64,000 nt of DNA from Limnanthes douglasii subsp. nivea (GCA_036936605.1 JAUPFV010000001.1:315844809-315908808), one strand, 5' to 3'. Shown: positions 1 through 11,445, numbered from the stretch's first letter. The notes: a model not told the origin generated them from the sequence alone. A program made the numbers and translations.

Positions 1-251
1 TAGAGGAAAAATAGACGAGCCTTCTCACCAAAATTAAAGCCGATCGGACAACCGGAGATAGTCCGATTGAAAGCACAAAGTTCCGCCTCGAATCATCTTT
101 TTCTCTCAAAAACTGCACCATAGAATATGGTGCTCGTCTCCTAAAGACACTGTATAAATATATATTTATACATAAACCAAAATCCTCTGTGTTATCCAAA
201 TTGAGCTTAGTCCATATGATAATTGGACTCCCACATAGGAAGAGCCCAACA
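1..251 (-). repeat. Copia-1 3' LTR, cut by window edge
   Basis: The sequence matches 2959-3209 along its whole length. Read on the minus strand it starts TGTTGGGCTCTTCC, with the canonical TG end. The purine-rich stretch GAGGGGTAGATT at about 252-263 (minus) abuts it and is the polypurine tract. The distal 3' part of this LTR lies outside the window. Confidence 0.93.
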
Positions 252-254
252 AAT

Positions 255-1747
255 CTACCCCTCACGACTATGTGGGAGGATTCGCCATCCCGATGATCAA
301 TCTACAATGTTCAAGCTTTCCCCTAAGCAATGCCTTTGTCATAATATCAGACCCATTATCATCTGTATGAACCTTATCAACCTCCATTAGTTTAGCATCA
401 AGAATATCTCGAATTCAATGATATCTCCCATCAATATGTTTCAACTTTGAGTGAAATGATGAATTCTTCACGAGATGGATAACACTCTGATTATCACATA
501 ACAGTACATACCTGTGTTGCTCAAATCCAAGTTCTCTCAAGAACTTCTTCATCCATAGTAGCTCTTTACTCGCTTCTGTTACAACAATAAATTCAGCTTC
601 TGTCGTTGAAAGAGCAACACACTTTTGTAGTCTTTATTTCCATGAAACAACACCACCACAAAAGTTAATCAAATATCCATAAGTAGACTTGCGAGTATCA
701 ACATCTCCAGCCAAGTCTGAATCAGAATAAGCCAACAACTCAAGTTTCTTCATCCCAAAACTGAGCTTTAAATTAGAGGTTCCTCGCACATACCTCATAC
801 TCCATTTCACGGCTTCCCAATACTCTCTACCTGGATTTGACAAAAATCTGCTCACATCACAAACACTATGAGCTAAGTCAGGACGAGTACATACAATGGC
901 ATACATGAGACTTCCAACTGCAGATGCATATGGAATATTAGCCATATATCTCTTTTCTTCATTAGTTGAAGGACATTGTTTCTTGCTTAACTTGAAGTGA
1001 CCGGAAATTGGTGAGCTAACCACTTTAGCTTTGCCCATATTAAACTTCTGAATAATTTTCTCAATTTATTTTTCTTGTGATAAGAACAACTTCTTCAAAT
1101 CTCTGTCTCTAGTAATTTGAACGCCGAGAATCTGCTTTGCTAAGCCTAAATATTTCATTGCGAAAGACTTACTTAACTGTTTCTTCAAAGAATCAATCCG
1201 CGAAGTATTCTTCCCAACAATAAGCATATCATCCACGTAAAGTAAGAGAACAATAAAATCGGCATCGGAAAATTTCTTCACAAATACACAATTATCAGAA
1301 GAAGTCTTCTTGTAGTCCTGCTCCCCCATAACTGACATGAACTTTTTATAACACCGTTTCGGAGCTTGCTTCAAACCATATAGACTCTTTTTTCAGTCTG
1401 CATACATAATCTTCTTTTCTTTTAACCATAAAACCTTCAGGTTGTTTCATAAAAATCTCTTCTTCCAAGTCACCATGCAAGAATGCTGTTTTTACATCCA
1501 TTTGATCAATTTCCAAGTCTAGACTCGCTGCAATGCCTGGAACCACACGAATAGAAGACATTTTTACAACTGGAGAAAATATTTCATCAAAATCAATACA
1601 TTTTTTCTGACCAAAGCCTTTGACTACCAATCTTACTTTGTACCGAGGTTGCAGAGAACTATCATCTTGCTTCAACCTATACACCCACTTGTTACTCAAG
1701 GCTTTTCTCCTTGTTATTTTCTTCTTTACAATTGTTGGATTTCCCAA
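255..1747 (-). pseudogene. Copia-1 pol remnant: reverse transcriptase and RNase H
   Basis: This is the RNA-dependent DNA polymerase and RNase H part of a Copia polyprotein. The RT segment at 1346-1747 contains NKWVYRLK, DEIFSPVVK, MDVKTAFLHGDL and EEIFMKQPEGF. The frame breaks near 1370. The next segment (1066-1374) carries the catalytic YVDDMLIVG box. RNase H follows at 634-1038 (AYSDSDLAGDVDTRKSTYGY) and continues to about 290 in other frames (ALSTTEAEF, CDNQS). At least two frameshifts and several stops make it non-functional. In the intact family several hundred residues of protease and integrase precede NKWV; here they are absent. Confidence 0.92.
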
Positions 1748-1754
1748 AATTATT

Positions 1755-2511
1755 CTTCTTTCTCAACTTAGGAGAAAATTTCTTAGTGTGCCCGATCTCA
1801 TGACAGTAGTAGCACTCTCAATCTGCAAATTTATTAGACTTGTTCTGACTTTTGCTTCTACATTTTACCTCTAGTTTTCCAACCGCGATTTTCATTTCTT
1901 CCACGTTTCTCAACGACTATAGTTTCTGAATGTGAAGAGAAGCCAACTGTTTTTCTTCTCATATCTTCATTCAACACACTACTTTTAGCTAATACCATTG
2001 AGATATTACCTTCAGGAGCTGAATTAGAAAGAGACATTCTGAAAGTATCCTATGAGTCTGGCAGCGAACCAAGCAACCATAACGCCAAAACTTCGCCATC
2101 AAATTTGATACCCATAACAACCAACTGATTAATCAAGCCTTGAAAGGTATTCGAGTGATCTGTAAGAGGTGATCCATCTTGATACCTCAAATACATCAAC
2201 TGTTTGAACAAAAGTAACTTACTGTTTCCTGTCTTCCGAGCATATAACTCCTCAAGTTTACTCCACAATTTCCTTGCATCTGTTTCGTCTACAACATGAT
2301 TCAACACATTATCATCAACCCTTTGCCGAATAAAACCACAAACCTGTCGATGAATAATTATCCATTCTGCATCAGACTTATCTTTAGGTTTTTCATTACC
2401 GAACACTGGTAAATGAAAACTTTTAACATAAATAAGATCTTCCATCTTCGATTTCCATATATGATAATTCGAACCATTCATCGTCACCATTCTGGTTGTA
2501 TTCACCTCCAT
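1755..2511 (-). pseudogene. Copia-1 gag remnant (UBN2/DUF4219 type) with zinc knuckle
   Basis: This is a capsid/nucleocapsid-type protein. The likely start is the ATG at 2511 (MEVNTTRMV), about 30 nt after the primer-binding site; the longer open frame upstream runs into the LTR and is not expected to be used. It contains [25 protein letters not shown] and LLGSLPDS, typical of plant Copia gag. An in-frame TAG follows LPDS where this family normally has Trp (SWDTF). A zinc knuckle (CYYCHEIGHTKKF) lies near 1790-1830; its final Cys is replaced by Phe, so the CCHC ligand set is broken. Confidence 0.9.
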
Positions 2512-2542
2512 ATTTGATACAAGACAAGTACACAACCACTCA

Positions 2543-2553
2543 CTCTGATACCA
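2543..2553 (-). other. Copia-1 primer-binding site
   Basis: On the minus strand the sequence is TGGTATCAGAG, the usual Copia primer-binding site complementary to the 3' end of initiator tRNA-Met. It lies three bases inside the LTR end at 2557, which fixes the LTR boundary. Confidence 0.88.
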
Positions 2554-2556
2554 CTT

Positions 2557-3209
2557 TGTCAGGAGATAGAAGCACAAACGAAATCTTCCTTTTTGTATCA
2601 AATATGACTAGAGATAATGATCCCAAACAAAATACCAAGTCTGAATAAAATAAACGCAAACAACACATACCACTTTTTATGCGGAAAACCCTCCCGGTGT
2701 AGGAAGTAAAAACCACGGGACTTATTTCGGAGTCCAACCAAATATTCACTATCAGTAGATGGGTTACAAAACTATTCTCTAGATAAAACTAGAGTATACA
2801 CCACGCAAAGTATGACAACTTCATACACAACCCCAATACACAAGATAGTGAACCGAAATCAGAAAACTCACTGAAATATCCCCAAAACCCAGTTAGAAGA
2901 AGATGATCAAAAAACATACTTAGATGACTCTAAATAAAAAACCCTCTGGAAATATTGTAGAAGACAAATAGACGAGATTTCTCACCAAAATTGAAGCCGA
3001 TCGGACAACCAGAGACAGTCCGATTGAAAGCACAAAGTTCCGCCTTGAATCACCTTTTTCTCTAAAAAACTACACTATATAAAATGATGCTCATCTCCTA
3101 AAGATATTGTATAAATATATATTTATGCATAAAACAAAATCCTATGTGTTATCAAAATTGGGCTTAGCCCATATGATAGTTGGACTCCCACATAGGAAGA
3201 GCCCAACAC
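2557..3209 (-). repeat. Copia-1 5' LTR (653 bp)
   Basis: It is bounded by TG and CA. Read on the minus strand it starts TGTTGGGCTCTTCC at 3209 and ends just before the primer-binding site. A TATA-like stretch lies near 3108-3125. Bases 2959-3209 are duplicated at 1-251. The target-site duplication cannot be tested because the other end is outside the window. Confidence 0.92.
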
Positions 3210-3602
3210 TTTTGTGGTCTTCGACCAGCCTTTTTCTGTGGTATTGATCAACATCACAATTTTTTCTGAACCAGCAGGTATCCCATCCGTGCTGATCCGA
3301 TTTGATGGGATATGGATTTCAAAATATTTTAAAAAATTTATTAGCCGCATAAACTGAAATGGGTTATGGGTTAAAAAAAAATCGATGGAAAACCTAAACC
3401 TGATCCGTAGATTATGGGTCGGTTATTCTATTATTTAAAAATTATTCCATGATATATTATCATTTTATGATTTTTAAAACTACAATATAATGTATTGTAA
3501 TTTTATTTTATTTTTATTTTTTATAATTTTGATGACCAAGAAAACTCTGGAGATGAAGTTTATGTATTTATTATTTTGCTTCTGATAGTTTTGTTGTTAT
3601 TT
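3210..3602. other. AT-rich sequence split by the LINE insertion (left flank)
   Basis: No gene is visible. Between the Copia LTR and the LINE there is AT-rich DNA with several GGGTTATGGGTT/GATGGGATATGG-like words. The right flank (from 9574) has comparable GGGTAYCC words, consistent with one older sequence interrupted by the LINE. I cannot assign it to a family. Confidence 0.5.
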
Positions 3603-3620
3603 AACAATTATTAAGATTTA
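3603..3620 (+). repeat. LINE target-site duplication, left copy
   Basis: The 18-bp word AACAATTATTAAGATTTA is repeated exactly at 9556-9573, immediately after the LINE's short A tail. Such 10-20 bp direct repeats are the mark of target-primed reverse transcription. Confidence 0.93.
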
Positions 3621-3769
3621 GGTTCTATTTGTGACATGACAAACTGAGATAGAAGAAGGGGATGACTCCAAGAACCAAGAACCTTTCTTCTCCGATTGAA
3701 TTTTCGGTGAGGCTTTAACCTTTAATTCTCTTCTAGTCTCTCGTCTTCTTCTTCCTTTCTCCTCTATTC

Positions 3770-5176
3770 ATGATCTCTGCCATGGAGATAAGAAACAATG
3801 CATTATTTGAAGAAGATACCTTTCCGGCTTTGTATCAGAACTTCAGACATGAAAATTCCAAGCAAAACTCAGGAAAAAGACCCTACATTGGTTTATTCAA
3901 GCAACAATCAATCAGTCAGCAAAGAATAAAGTTCAAACCTGATAGTGTTCAAAGAATATCTAATCAATATTTTGTCCAATATTTGAAACATGTCAAGGAT
4001 GCTCTGTTAGTTGACTTAAAAACTACGTTAATCGGTAAATTTTCTTTGGGCCTTCTAAAGAAAGTTGTTATAGATAGTTTCTTGACTTTGTTAAAGTTAA
4101 AAGGAAACTACCGAACTGTCAATTGGGATTCTCATCATATCCTTATTGAAATTGATTTAAAAGAAGATGTCAGTAGGATGTGGGCAAGAATTTTTTGGAA
4201 GGTTGGAGTTTTTACAACGAGATTCTTACGTTGGACGCCAAATTTTCATATCAAGATTGAAAGCCCGATTACAATGGTGTGGGTTAAATTTGAAAGAATC
4301 CCAAAGTTCTTATATGATAATGACTTTCTTCATGAAATTTCAGCAACCATAGAAACTCCTTATAAAGTGGAAGTTCTAAAGGAAAACAGAGCATCTAAAA
4401 ATGCAGCCTTTGCATTGATTGAGTTAGATTTGTCCAAAACAATTCCCAGTAATATATGGATTGGATTTGGTGTAAACGATGGGTGCTGGAGTTATGTTTA
4501 ATACAAGAATTTCCCTTCCTATTGCAGCTTATGCTACCATATTGGACATAATATGGATTAATGCAAGAAAAATTCAATGAAGAACAATACTAGTGATAAG
4601 GAAAAACAAAAACTGATAAGGATAAATGGTATTCAACCTTAAAAAGGCAAAGAAACCAAAGAAACTGAATTAAAAGAGTCTGGTACGAATATTCAAGAAG
4701 CAGTTGGCTCCAATACAGACTTTATTCCTAATGTTAAATCTATTATGGTTCACAAGGACAAGCAGAAAGATCTTTCGAAAGAAATTTTTTACAGAAGAAA
4801 GCAAATGGTTAACACTGCATCTGAAAGTGGTTCGAAATCAAAAGACATAAACCATGATACTTTGCCAGAAGATACAGAAGTTATTGAAGCTATACAACAA
4901 CTGGATAGGCATTATGATCAACTTGGTGTTCAAGATGGCTTAAACTTTACTTCTGGTTTAAATTCTCCAAACCTAAAGAATATTGGTAGTATTCAACACT
5001 CCTCAACTAGAAGAGAATCACCTCCAAGGGGCCAAGACTTCACCAACATCATTAGGAAGAAACTTAAATCTGCAAGGAAAATAAAAAAACCAAGCGCAAG
5101 AATTATGAAGTCTCTGAAATATGCAGGGATAAACAAGAAACATAAATCATTATCTCATAATGATAAATATTCTTAA
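3770..5176 (+). pseudogene. LINE ORF1, DUF4283/zinc-knuckle gag-like protein
   Basis: One frame runs from the ATG at 3770 to the stop at 5174, broken by in-frame stops at 4499, 4559 and 4640. The N-terminal part has the DUF4283-type core (KVVIDSFLTLLKLKGNYRTV, WARIFWKVGVFTTRFLRWTP, VWVKFERIPKFLYD) found in plant LINE ORF1 and related proteins. It is followed by a CCHC knuckle (CSLCYHIGHNMD-stop-C) whose last Cys sits just after a stop. The C-terminal part is basic and polar and probably binds RNA. The original length would have been about 468 residues. The segments at 3770-4501 and 4745-5176 are one gene. Confidence 0.88.
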
Positions 5177-5179
5177 CTG

Positions 5180-8100
5180 AAATTTGCGTGGTATCAACAA
5201 AATTTTAACAGTCAGTAGGCTGAAGGATATCATTTTTTTAAAAAGTCAGCATTGTTACCATTCAAGAGCCTATGGAAAAGTCTGATAAAATTGTTGAATT
5301 TGCTTTGGTGTTGGGTTTCCCTAATCATGCTCTTAATCTTTCTAATAAACTTTGGGTGTTTTGGGCTGATGATTTATGTATTAACCAACTTGTTAATCAT
5401 GATCAGTGCCTGAATTTGGAGGTTAAAACTCATGCCAACATCTGTTTTCATATAATGGTGGTTTATACTAAGTGTAACAGGTTCCTTAGGCTGGATTTAT
5501 GGAAACCGTTAAAGTTTATCTCTATAGCTGACCGAACATGGCTTATTGTTGAAGACTTCAATGTTATTGCCGCATCTGAAGAACAGCTTGGGTGTAATGT
5601 TATAGACCAGAATAATATTGATGACTTTGTGCATATTATTGGTGACTGCCAGCTGGAGGATGTTGGGCTTGTGGGCTCAAATTTTACCTGGAACAGAAGC
5701 TTGAAGTGGAAAAGACTTGATCGAGCAATGTTCAAATCCAACTGGTCAAGTCTTTTCAATAAAACTCAGGTTCATCACATGGTCAGGACTTGTTCTGACC
5801 ATGCACCTATTCTAATATCTGCTTATAATGATCCTACTGGTTTCTCTAATTATAAAAACAAAAGCTTCAAGTTTATGAATATGTGGTTAAACGATCAATC
5901 CTTTCTAAGAGTGGTGGATCAAAACTGGAATTTGCAAATTAGTGAAAATCCTAACGAGATTTTCTGGTTTAAGCTTAAGAGACTCAAAAGTTGGAACGTA
6001 AAATTTTTTGGTAACATTTTCAGTAAACTAAAAGAAACTGAAGATAATGTAAAGAAAGCTGAGTTGCTTCACTCTATGCTGAACAATCAAAATAAAAATG
6101 TTGCTTTGAAGAAATCTAATCCCTTATACATGCAGGCTTTGAGAATTAAAGCATATTTTTGGAAGTAAAAGTCTTACGATTCTTGGCTCATAAAGGGTGA
6201 CAGTAATACCAATATGTTTCATGCTTACGTTTCTAAGAAGAGAAGAAAAAACACCATCAAGGGAATTAAAGAGGATAATGATTGGATTTATAACACTGAT
6301 GAGATTCGAAGATCTGCAGAGAAGTATTTTAAATCCCACTTCACTAAAAGGCCTTATGAAAACGTTGAGGAGGAGTTTAACTGTATGCAGGATGACATTA
6401 TGCATGCTATTCCTAGTTGGATTACTGATTCTTAAAATGAGTCTTTAATGAAAGCTATTAATGAAGATGAGGTTTGGAGAATTTTAAACTCTATGAATTC
6501 TGCTAGTGCAGTAGGCGTTGATGGGTACAATGTTCCTTTCTATAAAGCTTGTTGAAACATCATTAAATCTGATCTGATCATGTCTATAAATGCTTTCCTC
6601 TATTGTCATAAGATTCCTAATGAGATTTTTGCTACTAGCCTATGTATAATTCCCAAGACTGTGAACCCTATATACTGGAATAACTATTGTCCCATTAGTT
6701 TTTGTTCAATGACTAACAGAATCCTTTCAAAATTAATGAACACTAGGCTAGCTAGTATTCTCCCTAATATCATCTCCATTTCTCAAGGAGCCTTTATTAG
6801 GAACCGTTCCATCTATGATAATATTTTAGTTGCTAAAGAGATGTCTTAGGAAGCCTAATAAAGGAAACATAATGGTCAAATTAGACATGTCTAAGGCATT
6901 TGACATGATATCTTTTCCTTTTATTATCAAGGTCTTGACTTTGTTTGGTTTCTCTAATCAATTTACTAAGATCATTTGTGATATGATTAAAGAGATTAAC
7001 ATCTCTATATTAATCAATGGCAAGTCTCACGGTTATTTTCAAACTTTAAGAGGCTTGAGACAAGGTGACCCCTTGTCTCCAAGCCTCTTTATCATTTGTG
7101 AAGAGGTGTTGTTACATGGGCTGTCTATTCTTTATAACTCTAATAAAAACATGATATTTACACCTATATCTTATTTCATTGTCCCTAATATTGCATTTTC
7201 AGATGATATCTTAGTATTTACTAATAGTTTGAACTCATCTATCAATATTTTAAGCTCTTTTCTAGACAGATATCAACTGGTATCAGGGCAATCTATTAAC
7301 AAGGAAAAGACTCAAATCATTACTTCAAACAAGCTTAATCAAAGTAGAATCCAAATCCTGGAGACCAATACTGGTTACAAGACTGAGCAACTTCATATAA
7401 GATATTTAGGGATCAACCTCAGCTGCAATAATAAAGCTAAGAACTTTAGCAAACTATTAGACAACATCAATGACAAAATCACTGAATGGGATAGCAAATT
7501 TATTTCTTTTGGGGGACGAATCTCCTTAATCTCCTCTATTATTATGTTCATACCTTATTATTGGATGCACAATACTTTGTTGCCTGTTTGTGTCATTAAA
7601 AGACTCGAAAAAACCTTCAACGGGTTCCTTTGAAGGACAAAGTTTAATATTAAAAGTGTTCACTGGACATCTTGGGTGAATCTTTGTAAGCCTTTCGATG
7701 AAGGTGGTCTGAATATCAGAAGATTAACTGATATTTAGAACACCATCTCTCATAAACTGTGGTATAATTATAGGAAAAATGAAACTTTATGGTCCCATCT
7801 GATGCATGATATTTACAATAATGGAGTCCATCCTCTCAAAGCTAACTTTTCTAAACTAGGCTCTCTTACTTGGAAACGATTGATTAACATTAAAGATGCA
7901 ACTGAACCTAGTATTCGATGGTTATTGGGCAGGGGAGACATTAATTTTTGGATAGAGAACTGGCACAACCAAGCTCCTATCATTGATCAGTACAATGCTG
8001 ATGCTAATCTCTGGTTCATGGATGCAAAGGTTAATTCTTTCTAGAAAGAAAACAAATGGGATAGTGATTCCATGAGAAGCTTTCTTGATGATGACAGAAT

Positions 8101-9268
8101 AAACCAAATCAGTCTTTACAAAGTTGATCCTGACAAGAATGATAAAATAATCTGGACCATTTCTCCTAACAAAGAATTCAACTCTAACATCACTTGGGAC
8201 AACACGAGGCAGCACTTCAACAAGTCCTCGCTGTATAAGAAAATATGGAATAAAATTGTTCCCAAGAAGTTTTCCTTTCTCTTTTGGAAACTTATTAAAA
8301 AAAATCTGCCTATTAACTCCACTCTTCAATATAGACACACTAGCCCAGCCTCTAAGTGTCTATTTTGTTCTAACTGTGAGAATGTGAACCACTTATTTAT
8401 GAACTACAATTTTGCGTGGAGCATATGGAAGCACTTTAGTGTTCTGTTTAATGTTAAAATAAAAAAAATACACGACTTTAACACATGTTGTTAGCGTTTG
8501 GTTCTGGTTTTCAAACCAAAAGGTGCATATCAGCCATGTTCTTCCTCAAATTATCTGATGGGTGATATGGAATAGTCAAAACGATTTGAAGTTTAATAAC
8601 AATAGTGTTTCAACTGTATCTGCTATTCACCATATTAATAAAATTATTTCTAGTTTTAATTCATCGAATAAACTAACTAGAAAGCATTGGACCAATGTCA
8701 CTGATGCAGGCTACTCTTTAGGATGTGTTTCAATGTATAATAGAAAAAAGAAAGAGACTTACATGAAGTGGAGTGCTCCTGCTGGTGAAAGAATGAAGCT
8801 TAATGTGGACGCTGCCTGCATCTCCAATGACGAATCTGGTGGTGGCATGTTAATCCGAAACAACAATGGTGATATTGTTAAGAGCATAGGAAAAATATTT
8901 GGTAAGTGTCTCCAATTATGGAAGAAACTTGTGCATTGCTTGAAGGCTTGCTGATTTGCAGAGAGGAAAACTGGTACAAAGTTGATATAGAATCTAACTG
9001 TCAAATGGTAATCGATATCCTTACGAAAGGGAAAAGCCCTTGCTATCTGCATTCTATCATCTCGATTTGTAGAAGACTAATTCATCTATCAATGACCATC
9101 AAATTCATTCCTCGAACGCAGAACAGAGCTGCAGATTGGCTCGCAAAGTGGACATTGAACTATAAACAGAAAGTTGAGTTTACCCAGTACAATTCACCCA
9201 CAGATCTTCTTTCCATTGCTCTCCTGGAGAGTTTGGGTATAGGGTACATAAACCCGAGCTCGAATTAA
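5180..9268 (+). pseudogene. LINE ORF2: endonuclease, reverse transcriptase, RNase H
   Basis: Domains in order: AP-type endonuclease from about 5185 (N-LRGINK with a TGA where the family has Trp, then IQEPMEKS, DFNVI, SNFTWNR, RLDRAM and CSDHAPI near 5800). The reverse transcriptase runs about 6480-7630 (SASAVGVDGYN, QGAFIRNRSI, KLDMSKAFD, LRGLRQGDPLSP, FSDDILVF near 7197). A zinc-binding linker (CLFCSNCENVNHLF) lies near 8360. RNase H is at 8770-9230 (LNVDAACI, MEETCALLEGL, ADWLAKW). In-frame stops are at 6166, 6433, near 6553, 7631, near 7736, 8042 and 8492, with frameshifts near 5240, 6840, 8500 and 8910. The Asp of the RNase H ESDC-like motif reads ESNC. Confidence 0.92.
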
Positions 9269-9531
9269 CTTGTTCCGTGATTTCAAGTTTTGATTTGACT
9301 CCTCAAATGTTTCATCTGATTTTCTATTGGATTATCTGTTTGGGAAGTAGTTTGTTTGGGTTGAAGATTTCTATCTATGATGGCTGTTAAAGCTTCAAGG
9401 TTCATGTTTTGGAGGTTGAAGACGACCCTGTTTCTGGAATGTAACGGCTAGTTCAGGTTTTATTAATTTTTGGGTAAATAACTTGTGTATCCCTGTAATT
9501 AAGACTAATTGTTCTATTTGGTCCATTTAAT

Positions 9532-9537
9532 AATAAA
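9532..9537 (+). terminator. LINE polyadenylation signal
   Basis: AATAAA lies about 18 bases before the short A tail and target-site duplication that end the LINE. Confidence 0.6.
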
Positions 9538-9555
9538 GTTTCAATTTTGTCAAAA

Positions 9556-9573
9556 AACAATTATTAAGATTTA
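9556..9573 (+). repeat. LINE target-site duplication, right copy
   Basis: Exact repeat of 3603-3620 (AACAATTATTAAGATTTA). Confidence 0.93.
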
Positions 9574-10068
9574 AATTAAATAAATTTTAAAAATATAATT
9601 TTAAATAAATTTATATATTTAAATCAAATATAATTTATTAAAAATTAATAAATATGAATTGTAAATAATAAATATGTTTTACTAAATTTAAGTGTTTATA
9701 TTATTATATTATTTTTTTATTTTTTATTTTTTTTAACTTTTTATTGGATAATTAATTACAATAAAATATTTTATAGATAAATAAATAATTAATGGGTATC
9801 CACGGGTGGGTACTCGTACCCAATGGGTTTAGGCATGGAAAAAAATATATTTTCCGAACATATACCCGAACCTGTGGGGTTTTAAAAAATAAAGACATGA
9901 TGAATTACGGGTTTAACAATACCCGCATGCATCCTCACCCATTGCCATCGACATCATTGACTGAAACATCTCTGGGATACTTAGCATACTTTTCAGCCAT
10001 GATAAAAGTTAAGTATAGTTTTTTCGTGTGAAGATAAAATGGAATGACAAATACAATTTGGATATACA
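9574..10068. other. AT-rich right flank of LINE, GGGTAYCC words
   Basis: No gene is visible. The sequence is very AT-rich to about 9790. A cluster of GGGTATCC, GGGTACTCGTACCC, ATACCCGAACC and GGGTTTAACAATACCC words, partly mutually palindromic, spans 9790-9950. The words resemble terminal repeats of unassigned plant DNA elements, but I cannot name the family. Confidence 0.45.
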
Positions 10069-10319
10069 TGTTACACCATGATTTTGAATCAGAGAGAGAT
10101 TTCAAGCAATGACAGATCGGTAATTCTAGAGAAAGAAAGTAATTGTAGCTTTCAGAAAGAGAATGCAATTAAGAGTTGTAGTAAGTCAAAGTGTCAATCA
10201 CCTTTATTTACAAAGTCCATCCAATATTTATAGGTATGGGTGGTTATAAGTAACAAATTCAGTTATAAGTTATGATATTTTACCTAACTTCTATATTTAG
10301 TAAAAATATATTTATAACA
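10069..10319 (-). repeat. Probable solo LTR
   Basis: On the minus strand this 251-bp block starts TGTTATAAATATA and ends GGTGTAACA, so it has the TGTTA...TAACA inverted ends of a Copia-type LTR. In the same orientation it has a TATA box (TATAAATATTGG) and downstream an AATAAA signal, in LTR order. No retrotransposon coding sequence adjoins either side. I do not see a convincing 5-bp target-site duplication, which lowers confidence. Confidence 0.5.
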
Positions 10320-10619
10320 AATTGCACTCTTAGAACCTGATATTTACATTGTGCATTAGATTTATCATTTATTTACAAAGTACTCAAATTATAATACTTT
10401 TAATAATTGATTTCACTTCTCAGTTATTTATATCCTTATCAATGATGATGAGGGAAAACACAAAAGAACACATATATTATCTTCTCTAATTTCATGATTT
10501 ATGCGGATGATGTGGATATGGTCACCACTTTGTGTTAAAAAGCATGCATAATTTAATCATACCAAGAGATTATTAATGTGAGAAACTCATGACCATATAT
10601 TATTTGAATATATGTTCTT

Positions 10620-10935
10620 CCACGAGGTTGATCTTGACGATGCATTTCCCGTGATCGATATGAAATTTGGGATAGTAAAGGCTTGGGTTTTCTTTAAAGA
10701 GTGCTCATCTTGACGATACATTTCCCGTGATCGATATGAAAGTTGGGATAGTAAAGGAATGCAAAAACGTTCCAACAGAACTTGTGACATTAGTAGGATG
10801 CTAATTGTATCGACGATGCAAGAATTAAAATATATGCAGCTGTTGCGCATCTCAAAGATTCTTGTTTGTTATTAGGAAAAAATATCGATATAGTTAGAAT
10901 GCATGACACGGTTCATCGATTTGCCTTATAAATTT
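10620..10935 (+). pseudogene. NB-ARC (NBS-LRR resistance-gene) fragment
   Basis: Two short frames match the conserved end of the plant NB-ARC domain. The first is VKECKNVPTELVTLVG near 10750-10800, in the position of the GLPL region (usual form KECxGLPxALxTxG). The second is YAAVAHLKDSCLLLG near 10830-10875, like RNBS-D, followed by VRMHDTVHRFAL near 10895-10930, which contains the MHD motif. Frames shift and stops intervene. A 50-bp internal duplication sits just upstream. This is a relic of a CC-NBS-LRR-type gene; no P-loop or LRR is present nearby. Confidence 0.7.
10631..10756 (+). repeat. 50-bp duplication inside the NBS-LRR relic
   Basis: Bases 10631-10680 and 10707-10756 are near-identical 50-bp copies, 76 bp apart, starting ATCTTGACGAT and ending GATAGTAAAG. 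They encode the same segment just upstream of the GLPL-like motif, so the relic has a small internal tandem duplication. Confidence 0.85.
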
Positions 10936-11359
10936 CCTCTAATAAAGATAGTTTTTTAACAGAACTTTATGTAAGTGACTCAAATAGTTGGTCCATGCAC
11001 AAGTCTCCTCAATCTTATTGGATCCCTCGTCAATGATTAAGTGTTTATCTTTAGTGATTTGGAATTTGAAGTGTATAAAAATAAAGAGTGAAATGAAAGT
11101 AGTGACACATGGGCTGTAGTGACATACACAAATGTGATATACAACAGTACACGTACATATTATAGATATTAGAATACGATGAAAATAATATGTAGATGGT
11201 AGCAAGAAATAAATTCAGGAATACAAAACACATGGAACGTAATGATATAAGAAATAAAAGAAACGAAAAAGATGAGAATAATATAAATAAAGAAGACAAC
11301 GACATGATGGAATGAGAGGAAGGAAAAAGATAAAATAATCCCGTCAAATACAAAGAACA

Positions 11360-11445
11360 AACTAGGAGCAGGGTTTGAACCTATGATTTTTGGTTTTGTA
11401 GACCAACACTGCAAGTACCTTACCAGCAAAGACTCATGTCAACAA
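11360..11445 (-). repeat. tRNA-like SINE head (candidate)
   Basis: On the minus strand the stretch has GGTTCAAACCC, which fits an RNA polymerase III B box. About 45 nt upstream is GCTGGTAAGGTACTTGCAGTG, an A-box-like region. The order and spacing are those of a tRNA-derived SINE head. No clean cloverleaf, CCA-compatible acceptor or tail can be assigned, so it is not called a tRNA gene. Apart from this, 10936-11860 is AT-rich without a recognised gene. Confidence 0.4.

Larger units (their letters stand above)
1..3209 (-). mobile_element. Copia LTR retrotransposon, deletion derivative (Copia-1)
   Basis: On the minus strand the order is LTR, primer-binding site, gag, zinc knuckle, reverse transcriptase, RNase H, polypurine tract, LTR, which is the Copia (Pseudoviridae) order. 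Protease and integrase are missing: the zinc knuckle near 1780-1830 runs almost directly into the start of the RT domain (NKWVYRLK near 1700). The internal region is about 2.3 kb, roughly half the usual size. The upstream LTR (2557-3209) is complete and the other is cut by the window edge. By eye the LTRs differ at about one base in nine, so the insertion is old. The lost enzymes make it non-autonomous. Confidence 0.93.
3621..9555 (+). mobile_element. Full-length but decayed plant L1-type LINE with RNase H
   Basis: It is about 5.9 kb and bounded by an exact 18-bp direct repeat, with two ORFs and a short A-rich 3' end. ORF1 (3770-5176) is gag-like. ORF2 (about 5180-9268) reads endonuclease, reverse transcriptase, zinc-binding linker and RNase H. 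This is the layout of plant L1-clade LINEs that carry a C-terminal archaeal-type RNase H. There are at least three in-frame stops in ORF1 and about eight disabling changes in ORF2, so the copy is dead. The preserved 5' end is notable because most LINE copies are 5'-truncated. Confidence 0.94.

Noticed and set aside
4745..5176. Separate small gene inside the LINE
   Set aside because: It is in the same frame as the 3770-4501 segment, separated only by in-frame stops; it is the C-terminal half of ORF1.
9790..9950. Named DNA-transposon family for the GGGTAYCC-rich sequence around the LINE
   Set aside because: The words look familiar from plant repeats but no transposase or clear terminal repeats are present; a name would be a guess.
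11360..11445. A functional tRNA gene
   Set aside because: A B-box and A-box-like word are present but no complete cloverleaf or acceptor stem can be drawn by eye; a SINE head is more likely.
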